Below, piece by piece: positions 56,434 through 64,000 of a stretch of 64,000 nucleotides of DNA. The first letter of the stretch is position 1, and each line of letters starts with the position of its first letter. This DNA is from Leucobacter muris (GTDB taxonomy: Bacteria > Actinomycetota > Actinomycetes > Actinomycetales > Microbacteriaceae). Both the position numbers and the translations under genes were made by a program. The stretch covers positions 1,550,001-1,614,000 of the forward strand of contig NZ_CP035037.1 in NCBI RefSeq assembly GCF_004028235.1. Reading direction: 5' to 3'. Below the pieces are notes generated by a model, which saw nothing but the letters and a program-made list of their open reading frames with translations, was not told the origin of the DNA and searched no databases.

Positions 56434-57438
56434 CTACGGGATCTCGACGACCTGCGCGCCGTAGACGAGGCCCGCGCCGAAGCCGATGGTGAGCGCGAGG
56501 CCGCCCGAGAGCTCGGGGTGCTGCTCGCGCAACGCGTGCATGGCGAGCGGGATCGACGCGGCCGAGGTATTGCCCTGCATCTCGATGTCGCGGGCGATCA
56601 CCACCGACTCGGGGAGCTTGAGCTGCTTCGCGAACTCGTCGATGATGCGCATGTTGGCCTGGTGGGGGATGAAGGCGGCGAGATCGCCGGGCTCGATGCC
56701 GGAGGCCTTGAGGGTCTGCTGCGCGACCTTCTTCATCTCCCAGACGGCCCAGCGGAACACGGTCTGGCCGTCCTGGCGCAGTGTGGGCCAGGCCACCTCG
56801 CCCGGGTTGCTGCGGTATTCCTCGAAGGTCGAGGTCATTCGGATCGTGTCCCACTTCTCGCCGTCGGACCCCCAGACCGTGGGCCCGATGCCGGCGTGAT
56901 CGCTGGCGCCGACGACCACGGCCCCGGCGCCGTCGCCGAGCAGGAACGAGATGCTGCGGTCGGTCGGGTCGACGATGTCCGAGAGCTTCTCGGCGCCGAT
57001 CACGAGCACGTTCTTGCAGAGGCCTGAGCGCACGAGCGCATCACCCTGGGCGACGCCGTACACGTAGCCGGCGCACGCGGCCGAGATGTCGAAGGCCGCC
57101 GCGGGCGTGAGGCCGAGGCGGTGCGCGGCGAGCGCCGCCATCGAGGGGGTGATCGCCACGTTCGAGATGGTGGAGATGATCACACCGTCGATCTCGGAGC
57201 GCTCGAGCCCCGACTTCACGATCGCCTCCTCGCCCGCCGCGACCGCGAGGTCGACGGCGCCGAGGTGCGCGCTCGCGCGGCGGCGCTGCACGATCCCGGT
57301 GCGCTGGCGGATCCACTCATCGGAGGAGTCGATCGGGCCGACCAGATCGTCGTTGGGCACGTCGAGGTCGCCGCGAGCCGCGCCGATGGAGAGGATCCGG
57401 GTGTGCGCGGGGCCCGTGGCCTGCACGAGTGATGCCAT
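56434..57438 (-). CDS. fabH: 3-oxoacyl-ACP synthase III (KAS III)
   Basis: 334 residues. Starts fatty acid synthesis by condensing acyl-CoA with malonyl-ACP; in actinobacteria branched-chain starters are expected. The Cys is in DISAACAGYVYGVAQGD, then His in IPHQANMRIIDEF and Asn in GNTSAASIPLAMH, complete. The N-terminal RILSIGAARGDLDVPNDDLVGPIDSSDEWIRQRTGI is normal. It follows fabD by 26 bases on the same strand. Confidence 0.95.
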   Translation of the reverse strand: MASLVQATGPAHTRILSIGAARGDLDVPNDDLVGPIDSSDEWIRQRTGIVQRRRASAHLGAVDLAVAAGEEAIVKSGLERSEIDGVIISTISNVAITPSMAALAAHRLGLTPAAAFDISAACAGYVYGVAQGDALVRSGLCKNVLVIGAEKLSDIVDPTDRSISFLLGDGAGAVVVGASDHAGIGPTVWGSDGEKWDTIRMTSTFEEYRSNPGEVAWPTLRQDGQTVFRWAVWEMKKVAQQTLKASGIEPGDLAAFIPHQANMRIIDEFAKQLKLPESVVIARDIEMQGNTSAASIPLAMHALREQHPELSGGLALTIGFGAGLVYGAQVVEIP

Positions 57439-57464
57439 GTGCGTGAGTCCTTTCGGTCAGACTG

Positions 57465-58391
57465 TCAGGCTGCTGACGCGGCCTCGGAGATGAGAGCCAC
57501 GGCGGCGTCGAGATCCGCGGGCGTCTTGACGGCGACGGCCGGCACGCCCTTGAGCGCGCGCTTCGCGATGCCGGTGAGCGCACCGGCGGGGGCGAGCTCG
57601 ACGAGACCCGAGATGCCAGCCTGCTGGAAGCCCTCCATGCAGGCGTCCCAGCGCACGGGGCTCGCGATCTGCGAGACGAGCAGATCCACGAAGCGATCGC
57701 CGTCGTCGACGAGGGAACCGTCGGCATTGGTCCACAGCGGGTGCGTCGGCGTCGACGCGGCCACGCCCTCAGCCGCCTCCCGCAGAGTCGGGATGGCGCT
57801 GGACATGAAGTCGGTGTGGAAGGCGCCGGCCACCTGCAGTGCGATCACGCGCGCGCCGCGGGGGGCGTCTGCCGCGACGGCCGAGAGCGCGTCGAGGGCA
57901 CCCGCCGCGACGATCTGCCCGCCGCCGTTGCGGTTGGCCGGGGTGAGCCCGTGCTCCTCGATCTTCGCGAGCACGTCGGTCTCGACCCCGCCCACGACGG
58001 CCGCCATGCCCGTGCGAGCCCGAGTGGCCGCCTCGGCCATCGCGCGGCCGCGCACGCCGACGAGCCGCAGCGCGTCATCCTCGGAGAGCACCCCCGCGGC
58101 GGCGGCGGCGGCGAACTCGCCGACCGAGTGCCCGGCGATGCCGGCGTCGGCGACCGCGGTGCGCGCTGCGAGTTCGCGCCACGCGAGCAGGCTCGCGGCC
58201 ACGATCAGCGGTTGCGCGATCGCGGTGTCGCGGATCGTGTCGGCATCGCTCACGGTGCCGTGCTCGATGAGGTCGACGCCCGCGCGGTCGGAGGCGGTGC
58301 CGAGGAACTCGCGGCTGCCCGGCAGCTCGAGCCACTCGTTCAGAAATCCGGGGGTCTGTGAGCCCTGTCCAGGGCAGGCGATGACAATCAC
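57465..58391 (-). CDS. fabD: Malonyl-CoA:ACP transacylase
   Basis: 308 residues. Loads malonyl groups on ACP. The nucleophile Ser is in IAGHSVGEFAAAAAAG, with the N-terminal IVIACPGQGSQTPGFLNEWL and the substrate-binding Arg in VRGRAMAEAA; the His is in QVAGAFHTDFM. It is the first gene of the fab cluster and its start lies 221 bases after the regulator gene. Complete. Confidence 0.96.
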   Translation of the reverse strand: MIVIACPGQGSQTPGFLNEWLELPGSREFLGTASDRAGVDLIEHGTVSDADTIRDTAIAQPLIVAASLLAWRELAARTAVADAGIAGHSVGEFAAAAAAGVLSEDDALRLVGVRGRAMAEAATRARTGMAAVVGGVETDVLAKIEEHGLTPANRNGGGQIVAAGALDALSAVAADAPRGARVIALQVAGAFHTDFMSSAIPTLREAAEGVAASTPTHPLWTNADGSLVDDGDRFVDLLVSQIASPVRWDACMEGFQQAGISGLVELAPAGALTGIAKRALKGVPAVAVKTPADLDAAVALISEAASAA

Positions 58392-58612
58392 GTCTTCCAG
58401 TTTCTCAGATCAACGGCCGTGATCCTGCATATTGCGAACGATAAATCTTGAAATTGATTGTGCGAACCCATCATTTTCGGGGCGACGCGGTGCGCCGGAT
58501 TGCGCGAGCGCCGCGCCATCACCCCGGGCGGCCGTTGGGGCGATCGGGCGGCTTCGCCGACGGCGCTGCGCGCACAAGCGCGGGCTCCGCTCCGGCCTGT
58601 GGGCCGTCGCGG

Positions 58613-59806
58613 CTACTTTCCAGACGGCGCTGCGCGCCGTCCATGGCGCGCGATCGAGCCCGCGATGAGCGCCGACTGCAGGATCAGGGCCTCGCGCGCG
58701 CCCGTCGCATTCCAGCCGATCACCTCGGAGACCTTCTTCAACCGGTAGCGCACGGTGTTCGGGTGCACGAACAGCTCACGCGCGGTCGCCTCGAGCGAGC
58801 GGCCGTTGTCGAGGTAGCACCACAGCGTTTCGAGCAGCTCGCCCGAGTGCGCCGCAAGCGGCTCGTAGATCTGCTCGATGAGGGTGCGCCGGGCGAGCCC
58901 GTCGCCCGCGAGCGCACGCTCCGGCAGGAGATCGTCGGCCGCCACAGGGCGCGGCGCGTTGCGCCAGGAGCGCGCCACGGCGACGCCCGCGAGCGCCGCG
59001 CGGGCGCTGCGGGAGGCGTCGACGAGGTTCTCGACGGTGGGGCCGAGCACCAGCGGGCCGTCCGAGAAACCGTCGGCCAGCTTCCCGGCGATCTCGAGGA
59101 AGCTGAGCGGCGGATCGGCGGGAGCCGCGGCGTGCTGCTGCGCATCGAGCCGTCCCAGCACGAGCACGAGGCGGGTGCCCTGCAGACCGATCAGCGCGTC
59201 GGCGCCCGCGTGCCTCGCCGACCGGCGCAGCTGATCCACGTCGACGACGCGCTCGGCGGTGCCCACGAGCACCGCGGCTTCGCCGTCGCCGTGCCAGCCG
59301 AGGGCCGCGATGCGGCTCGGCAGCTCGTCGTCGCTCTCACCGGTGAGGATCGAGTCGACGACCAGTGCCTCGAGGCGCGCATCCCACAGGCCGCGCGCCT
59401 CGGCCGCCCTGGCGTACACATCGGCTGCCGCGAAGGCGACGTCGCGCGAGTAGTGCAGCACCGCCTCCCGCAGCGCCTCGCTGCGCGGGGCGACGCGCTC
59501 CTCGACCACCGACACCACCACGCGGATCAGCTGCAGGGTCTCCTGCAGGCTGATCGAGCGCAGCAGTTCGCGGGGCGCCGCCCCGAAGACGTCGGAGGCG
59601 ATCCACGGCGTCGAGCTCGGATCCTCGTACCACTGGATGAATGAGCTGATGCCGGTCTGCGCGACCAGCCCGACCGACGAGCGCCGGCTGGGCGGCATCT
59701 TGCCGTACCAGGGCAGCGTCTCGTCGAGCCGGGTGATGGTGCGCGTCGACAGCTCACCCGTGATCGTGCGCAGCCAGGCCAGCTCCTGCTCTTTCGTGCG
59801 ATCCAT
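58613..59806 (-). CDS. fasR: PucR/CdaR-family regulator of fatty acid synthesis (FasR-like)
   Basis: 397 residues. The C-terminal PucR HTH is LLETLWCYLDNGRSLEATARELFVHPNTVRYRLKKVSEVIGW, the diagnostic pattern of the family. A central GGDEF-like fold precedes it, and an N-terminal helical region contains LPWYGKMPPSRRSSVGLVAQTGISSFIQWYED. In Streptomyces a regulator of this type, FasR, sits directly before fabD and activates the fab genes; the same context here supports the name, although it was not proven. aceE lies just upstream (14 bases). Confidence 0.85.
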   Translation of the reverse strand: MDRTKEQELAWLRTITGELSTRTITRLDETLPWYGKMPPSRRSSVGLVAQTGISSFIQWYEDPSSTPWIASDVFGAAPRELLRSISLQETLQLIRVVVSVVEERVAPRSEALREAVLHYSRDVAFAAADVYARAAEARGLWDARLEALVVDSILTGESDDELPSRIAALGWHGDGEAAVLVGTAERVVDVDQLRRSARHAGADALIGLQGTRLVLVLGRLDAQQHAAAPADPPLSFLEIAGKLADGFSDGPLVLGPTVENLVDASRSARAALAGVAVARSWRNAPRPVAADDLLPERALAGDGLARRTLIEQIYEPLAAHSGELLETLWCYLDNGRSLEATARELFVHPNTVRYRLKKVSEVIGWNATGAREALILQSALIAGSIARHGRRAAPSGK

Positions 59807-59820
59807 GCGCGATCGCTCGA

Positions 59821-62547
59821 TCAGGCCTCGCCGCCCGCGCCGCCGGTGGTGCCTGCGTTCACGTCGTTCAGACGGTACTGCTCGGCTGCGCGACGCGGCA
59901 CGTCGGCGTCGATGCGACCCTGCGCCGCGAGGCGCTGCAGCACCTTCACCACGACCGACTCGCGGTCGATGCCGAAGTAGCGGCGCGCGGCGGCGCGGGT
60001 GTCGGAGAAGCCGAAACCGTCGGCTCCGAGCACCGAGTAGTCGCCGGGGACGTAGGGGCGGATCTGCTCGGGCACCTGGCGCGACCAGTCGCTGACGGCC
60101 ACGAAAGGGCCCTCGGCGTCGGCGAGCTTCTGCTGCAGGTAGGGCACGCGGGCGTCACCGTCGAGCGAGCGGAAGTTCTGCTCATCGGCCGCCGCGCCGT
60201 CGCGCTGCAGCTCGTTCCAGCTGGTGACGCTCCAGACATCGGCGGCCACGCCCCAGTCCTGGGCGAGCAGCTGCTGCGCCTCGATCGCCCACGGCACGGC
60301 CACGCCGGAGGCGAGGATCTGGGCGCGGTGACCGTCGCCGGCCGCCTCGCTGACGCGGTGAATGCCGCGCACGATGCCATCGATGTCGACGTTCTCGGGC
60401 TCGGCCGGGTGCACGAGGGGCTCGTTGTACACGGTGAGGTAGTACATGACGTTCGGATCCGGGTGCTCGCCGCCGTACATGCGCTCGATGCCGGCGCGCA
60501 CGATGTGACCGATCTCGTAGCCGTAGGCCGGGTCGTACGCGACGACGGCCGGGTTGGTGGACGCGAGCGCGAGCGAGTGGCCGTCGGCGTGCTGCAGGCC
60601 CTCGCCGGTGAGCGTGGTACGGCCGGCGGTGGCGCCGATCACGAAGCCGCGCGCCATCTGGTCGCCGGCGGCCCAGAAGGCGTCACCGGTGCGCTGGAAG
60701 CCGAACATCGAGTAGAAGATGTAGACCGGGATCATCGGCTCGCCCTGCGTCGAGTACGAGGTGCCGACCGCCGTGAAGGCGGCGGTGGCGCCGGCCTCGT
60801 TGATGCCGACGTGCAGCAGCACACCCTCGGGGCTCTCCTTGTAGGCCAGCAGCAGCTCGCGGTCGACCGAGACGTAGTTCTGGCCGTGCGGGTTGTAGAT
60901 CTTCGACGTGGGGAAGTAAGAGTCCATGCCGAAGGTGCGCGCCTCGTCGGGGATGATCGGCACGAAGCGGGGGCCGAAGCCCTTGTCGCGCATGAGGTCC
61001 TTGAGCATGCGCACGAACACCATCGTGGTCGCGGCCTCCTGCGTGCCGGAGCCCTTCGCCGCGATCGCGTAGCTCTTGGGCTCGGGCAGCACGACCTCGG
61101 TGTGGGTGGTGCGGCGGGCCGGCAGGTACCCGCCGAGCGCGCGACGGCGCTCGTGGATGTACTCGATCGCCTCGTCCTTCTCACCCGGGTGGTAGTAGGG
61201 CGGCAGGTAGGGGTCGGCCTCGAGCTGCGCGTCGGAGATCGGGATGTGCATCGTGTCGCGGAAGAGCTTGAGGTCTTCGAGCGTCATCTTCTTCATCTGG
61301 TGGGTCGCGTTGCGGCCCTCGAAGTGGGGGCCGAGGCCGTACCCCTTGATGGTCTTCGCGAGGATCACCGTGGGGCGGCCGTTGTGCTCCGTCGCGGCCT
61401 TGTAGGCGGCGAACACCTTGCGGTAGTCGTGGCCGCCGCGGCGCAGGCCCCAGATCTGGTCGTCGCTGTACTCCTCGACGAGCTTCAGCGCCCGCTCGTC
61501 CTTGCCGAAGAAGTGATCGCGCACGAAGGCGCCGTTCTCGGCCTTGTAGGTCTGGAAGTCGCCGTCGGGCGTCGTGTTCATGACGTTGAGCAGCGCGCCG
61601 TCGGTGTCGCGGTTCAGCAGGTCGTCCCACTCGCGGCCCCAGATGACCTTGATGACGTTCCAGCCGGCGCCGCGGAAGAAGCTCTCGAGCTCCTGGATGA
61701 TCTTGCCGTTGCCGCGCACGGGGCCGTCGAGGCGCTGCAGGTTGCAGTTGATCACGAAGGTGAGGTTGTCGAGGCCCTCGTTCGCGGCGACCTGCAGCTG
61801 GCCGCGGCTCTCGACCTCGTCCATCTCGCCGTCGCCGAGGAAGGCCCACACGTGCTGGTCGGAGCAGTCCTTGATGCCGCGGTTGGTGAGGTACTTGTTG
61901 AACTGCGCCTGGTAGATGGCGTTGATCGGCCCGAGGCCCATCGACACCGTGGGGAACTGCCAGAAGTCGGGCAGCAGGCGCGGGTGCGGGTAGCTGGGCA
62001 GACCGCCGCCGAGGTGCGACTTCTCCTGACGGAAGCCGTCGAGCTGGTCGGCGCTCAGGCGGCCCTCGAGGAAGGCGCGGACGTACATGCCGGGGGAGGC
62101 GTGGCCCTGCACGAAGATCTGGTCGCCGCCGCCGGGGTGATCCTGGCCGCGGAAGAAGTGGTTGAAGCCCACCTCGTAGAGCGACGCGGCGGAGGCGTAT
62201 GTGGAGATGTGGCCGCCGACTCCGATGCCTGGGCGCTGGGCGCGGTGCACGGTCATCGCGGCGTTCCAGCGGATCCACGAGCGGTAGCGGCGCTCGAGCT
62301 CCTCGTTGCCGGGGAAATCGGGCTCGTCGGTGGAGGCGATGGTGTTGACGTAGTCGGTGGTGGGCACCTGGGGAACGTTGAGGTGCAGTTGACGCGAGCG
62401 GTCGAGCAGGCTCGTCATGATCTCGCGACCGCGACCGGCGCCTCGCTCCTCGACCACGGCGTCGAGCGATTCGCGCCACTCGGCGGTCTCCTGCGGATCC
62501 ATGTCGTCACGATCTGGCGCGTAGGGATCCTGCGTGTTCACAGCCAA
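59821..62547 (-). CDS. aceE: Pyruvate dehydrogenase E1 component (homodimeric)
   Basis: 908 residues, full length. Decarboxylates pyruvate with TPP and transfers acetyl to E2 lipoyl groups, supplying acetyl-CoA to fatty acid synthesis next door. Markers are [39 protein letters not shown], the TPP motif [32 protein letters not shown], and [28 protein letters not shown]. The start is probably TTG 62547 (GGAG seven bases before) or GTG 62541. The gene order aceE-fasR-fabD-fabH-acpP-fabF is a conserved actinobacterial cluster. Confidence 0.95.
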   Translation of the reverse strand: MAVNTQDPYAPDRDDMDPQETAEWRESLDAVVEERGAGRGREIMTSLLDRSRQLHLNVPQVPTTDYVNTIASTDEPDFPGNEELERRYRSWIRWNAAMTVHRAQRPGIGVGGHISTYASAASLYEVGFNHFFRGQDHPGGGDQIFVQGHASPGMYVRAFLEGRLSADQLDGFRQEKSHLGGGLPSYPHPRLLPDFWQFPTVSMGLGPINAIYQAQFNKYLTNRGIKDCSDQHVWAFLGDGEMDEVESRGQLQVAANEGLDNLTFVINCNLQRLDGPVRGNGKIIQELESFFRGAGWNVIKVIWGREWDDLLNRDTDGALLNVMNTTPDGDFQTYKAENGAFVRDHFFGKDERALKLVEEYSDDQIWGLRRGGHDYRKVFAAYKAATEHNGRPTVILAKTIKGYGLGPHFEGRNATHQMKKMTLEDLKLFRDTMHIPISDAQLEADPYLPPYYHPGEKDEAIEYIHERRRALGGYLPARRTTHTEVVLPEPKSYAIAAKGSGTQEAATTMVFVRMLKDLMRDKGFGPRFVPIIPDEARTFGMDSYFPTSKIYNPHGQNYVSVDRELLLAYKESPEGVLLHVGINEAGATAAFTAVGTSYSTQGEPMIPVYIFYSMFGFQRTGDAFWAAGDQMARGFVIGATAGRTTLTGEGLQHADGHSLALASTNPAVVAYDPAYGYEIGHIVRAGIERMYGGEHPDPNVMYYLTVYNEPLVHPAEPENVDIDGIVRGIHRVSEAAGDGHRAQILASGVAVPWAIEAQQLLAQDWGVAADVWSVTSWNELQRDGAAADEQNFRSLDGDARVPYLQQKLADAEGPFVAVSDWSRQVPEQIRPYVPGDYSVLGADGFGFSDTRAAARRYFGIDRESVVVKVLQRLAAQGRIDADVPRRAAEQYRLNDVNAGTTGGAGGEA

Positions 62548-62821
62548 GGTTGTGCTCCAATCACCACTCGGCAGGCCGCGCGGCGAGGCGGGTTGGTGCG
62601 GTCGTTCGCGGCATGCTCGATCATTCCCGCTGGTCCGCGGGGTGGCTCCAGACTATCGAAGTTCCACGAAGAAACGCGCACATCCCTTGTCGAGGGTGTC
62701 ACAGCCGCACAATATTCGGGGGCGATTGGGAGCCCGGCTCCCTCGGCCATGGAGAGGCGAGTCGATAGTGTGGAGGCGTCCGCATCATCAATGGCGCGCC
62801 AAGCGCCGGTAAGGAGGCACC

Positions 62822-63283
62822 ATGGTGCTCGAGGTCGGCGCGCAGGCGCCCGATTTCACGCTCTCGGATCAGCACGGCGAGGAGCTGACGCTCTCGGAGA
62901 TGGTGGCCGACGGCCCCGTCGCGCTCGTGTTCTTCCCCTTCGCGTTCTCCGGCATCTGCACGGGCGAGCTGTGCGAGCTGCGCGACAACCTGTCGATCTT
63001 CGACGACAACAAGGTGCGCCTCGTCGGCATCTCGATCGACTCGGTCTACGCGCTGAAGGCCTGGGCCGAGCAGGAGGGCTACGAGTTCTCGATCCTCTCC
63101 GACTTCTGGCCGCACGGCGCGGTGGCGCAGCAGTACGGCGTCTTCGTCGAGGAAGCGGGCATCGCCACCCGCGCGACGCTCGTGATCGGCGAGGATCGCC
63201 GCGTGCTCGCGTCCTTCGAGACCGCGCCCGGCGAGGCCCGCGATTTCGAGGCCTATCGCGAGGCCCTCGAAGCGATCGCCTAG
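62822..63283 (+). CDS. AhpE-type peroxiredoxin with possible second Cys
   Basis: 153 residues. The peroxidatic Cys46 is in [20 protein letters not shown], and the thioredoxin fold proceeds with [25 protein letters not shown] and [18 protein letters not shown]. The general pattern resembles mycobacterial AhpE, a 1-Cys enzyme, but a Cys51 follows five residues later as in BCP/PrxQ proteins, so a disulfide between the two is possible. Removes peroxides, with NADPH-linked thiol partners. The ATG is preceded by AAGGAGG. Divergent from aceE. Confidence 0.92.
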   Translation: MVLEVGAQAPDFTLSDQHGEELTLSEMVADGPVALVFFPFAFSGICTGELCELRDNLSIFDDNKVRLVGISIDSVYALKAWAEQEGYEFSILSDFWPHGAVAQQYGVFVEEAGIATRATLVIGEDRRVLASFETAPGEARDFEAYREALEAIA

Positions 63284-63350
63284 GCGACCGTCGCGATTCG
63301 CGACCGCGCGGCGGCGTCCCCTATGCTGGGGAGGCCCGCCTCGCGGGCGC

Positions 63351-63424
63351 GCGCCTGTAGCTCAGTTGGTTAGAGCATCTCGTTTACACCGAGAGGGTCG
63401 GGGGTTCGAGTCCCTCCGGGCGCA
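63351..63424 (+). tRNA. tRNA-Val(UAC)
   Basis: 74 nt, CCA not encoded. The acceptor arms GCGCCTG and CGGGCGC pair with one G-U, the D-arm is AGCTCAGTTGGTTAGAGC, the anticodon stem TCTCG/CGAGA encloses loop TTTACAC with anticodon TAC, and the T-arm is GGGGG-TTCGAGT-CCCTC. The 3' 24 bases recur at 63545. Confidence 0.93.
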
Positions 63425-63544
63425 CTCACTCGCTTCGCTCCTTCACACTCCCGTCGGGCTCATCCATGAACCCTGAACGCGGCTCGCAGGCTCACCGCGC
63501 GCCATCGCCGCGCAACGCTGGCGCGTTGCCCTGAGCGGCTGGGC

Positions 63545-63568
63545 GGGTTCGAGTCCCTCCGGGCGCAC
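63545..63568 (+). repeat. Duplicate of the tRNA-Val 3' end
   Basis: 24 bases (GGGTTCGAGTCCCTCCGGGC plus GCAC) identical to 63402-63425. No cloverleaf can be formed upstream, so it is a fragment. The 119 bases between hold no gene. Confidence 0.9.
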
Positions 63569-63615
63569 CGTCAGCCGCAGCGACCCGTCACCACCGCTCT
63601 CGGCGTCGCGCCCGC

Positions 63616-64000
63616 CTACGCGGGCAGGGCGGCCTCGATCGCCGCGATCACCTCGGGATCGTCGGGCTCGACCGCCGGCCGGAACCGGTGCACCGTCGCG
63701 TCGGGGGCGACGAGGAACTTCTCGAAGTTCCACTTGACCCGGCCGCCCTTGCCCTCCGCGTCGGGCACCTCGTGCAGCAGCGCGTAGAGGGGGTGCTTGC
63801 GGCGGCCGTTCACGCACACCTTCTCCATGAGCGGGAAGGTGACGCCGTAGCTCGTCGAGCAGAACGTCTTGATGTCGTCGGCGCTGCCCGGCTCCTGCCC
63901 GAGGAACTGATTGCAGGGGAAGCCCAGCACCGTGAGCCCCCGGTCCGCGTAGCGCCGCTGCAGTTCCTCCAGCTTGGCGTACTGCGGGGTGAGCCCGCAG
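63616..64000 (-). CDS. Glutathione peroxidase family protein, C-terminal part (5' end outside window)
   Basis: The frame is open to the right edge. Read leftward it starts CGLTPQYAKLEELQRRYADRG, where the first Cys (63997-63999) is the catalytic residue of the family's CGLTPQY motif, followed by LTVLGFPCNQFLGQEPG, a second conserved block, and KWNFEKFLVAPDATVHRF. In bacteria this class mostly uses thioredoxin rather than glutathione. About 128 residues are visible, and the N-terminal quarter lies outside. It ends 47 bases from the duplicated tRNA fragment. Confidence 0.9.
   Translation of the reverse strand, partial: CGLTPQYAKLEELQRRYADRGLTVLGFPCNQFLGQEPGSADDIKTFCSTSYGVTFPLMEKVCVNGRRKHPLYALLHEVPDAEGKGGRVKWNFEKFLVAPDATVHRFRPAVEPDDPEVIAAIEAALPA

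Overview
The window is high-GC actinobacterial chromosome. Gene order (aroE-aroC-aroK-aroB, efp-nusB, pyrR-pyrB-pyrC-carA-carB-pyrF-gmk, aceE-pucR-fabD-fabH-acpP-fabF), frequent GTG starts, ATGA/GTGA start-stop overlaps, a guanylate kinase fused to an actinobacterial IHF domain, and a coproporphyrin-type haem route (hemH plus chdC) all point to Actinobacteria, most likely Microbacteriaceae (Leucobacter-like). The genus is an inference.

Layout. 1-3486: shikimate operon (aroE tail, aroC, aroK, aroB). 3627-9622: a tightly packed, uncharacterised operon with an NMT1/SsuA-type ABC importer, an Ldh_2-family dehydrogenase, a BAAT-family acyl hydrolase and a DUF1684 protein, then a separate poxB-like TPP enzyme. 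11471-15762: MoxR ATPase divergent from a VWA protein and an unknown protein. 15825-17515: hotdog thioesterase, efp, nusB. 17546-18508: a small lipoprotein and an XRE regulator, divergent, flanked by two similar terminator hairpins. 18596-28657: pyrimidine operon behind a PyrR-binding leader, ending in pyrF, then the mIHF-Gmk fusion gene. 28660-33698: transporter, NarL-type two-component pair, 3-methyladenine glycosylase, HdeD-like membrane protein, FadR-type regulator.

33931-40308: tRNA(CAU) followed by a 6.3-kb, lower-GC island bounded by a 43-bp direct repeat of the tRNA 3' part. It carries a TetR regulator, a MacB/FtsX-type ABC exporter, an IS3 element that interrupts a membrane gene, a DUF4190 protein, an unknown protein and an XRE regulator. 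No integrase is visible. 40417-43220: DUF4385 gene, a frameshifted NmrA/DUF2867 gene, a membrane protein.

43290-53701 concerns iron and haem: hmuTUV-like haem importer divergent from hemH-chdC around a three-half-site operator; an IS481 element inserted exactly at the chdC stop codon; dps; and efeUOB, with DtxR-like palindromes before dps and efeU. 53711-62547: glutamine amidotransferase, the fatty-acid synthase II cluster, its PucR/FasR-type regulator and aceE. 62822-64000: AhpE-type peroxiredoxin, tRNA-Val with a duplicated 3' tail, and a partial glutathione peroxidase.

Points most worth a second look: a 14-G tract where a one-base change would fuse the ABC ATPase and permease; the uncharacterised importer/hydrolase operon; the integrase-less tRNA island and two other small duplications of gene 3' ends; the IS481 transposase whose stop codon comes from its target site; and the alternating 14-bp-spaced operator between the haem uptake and haem synthesis genes.
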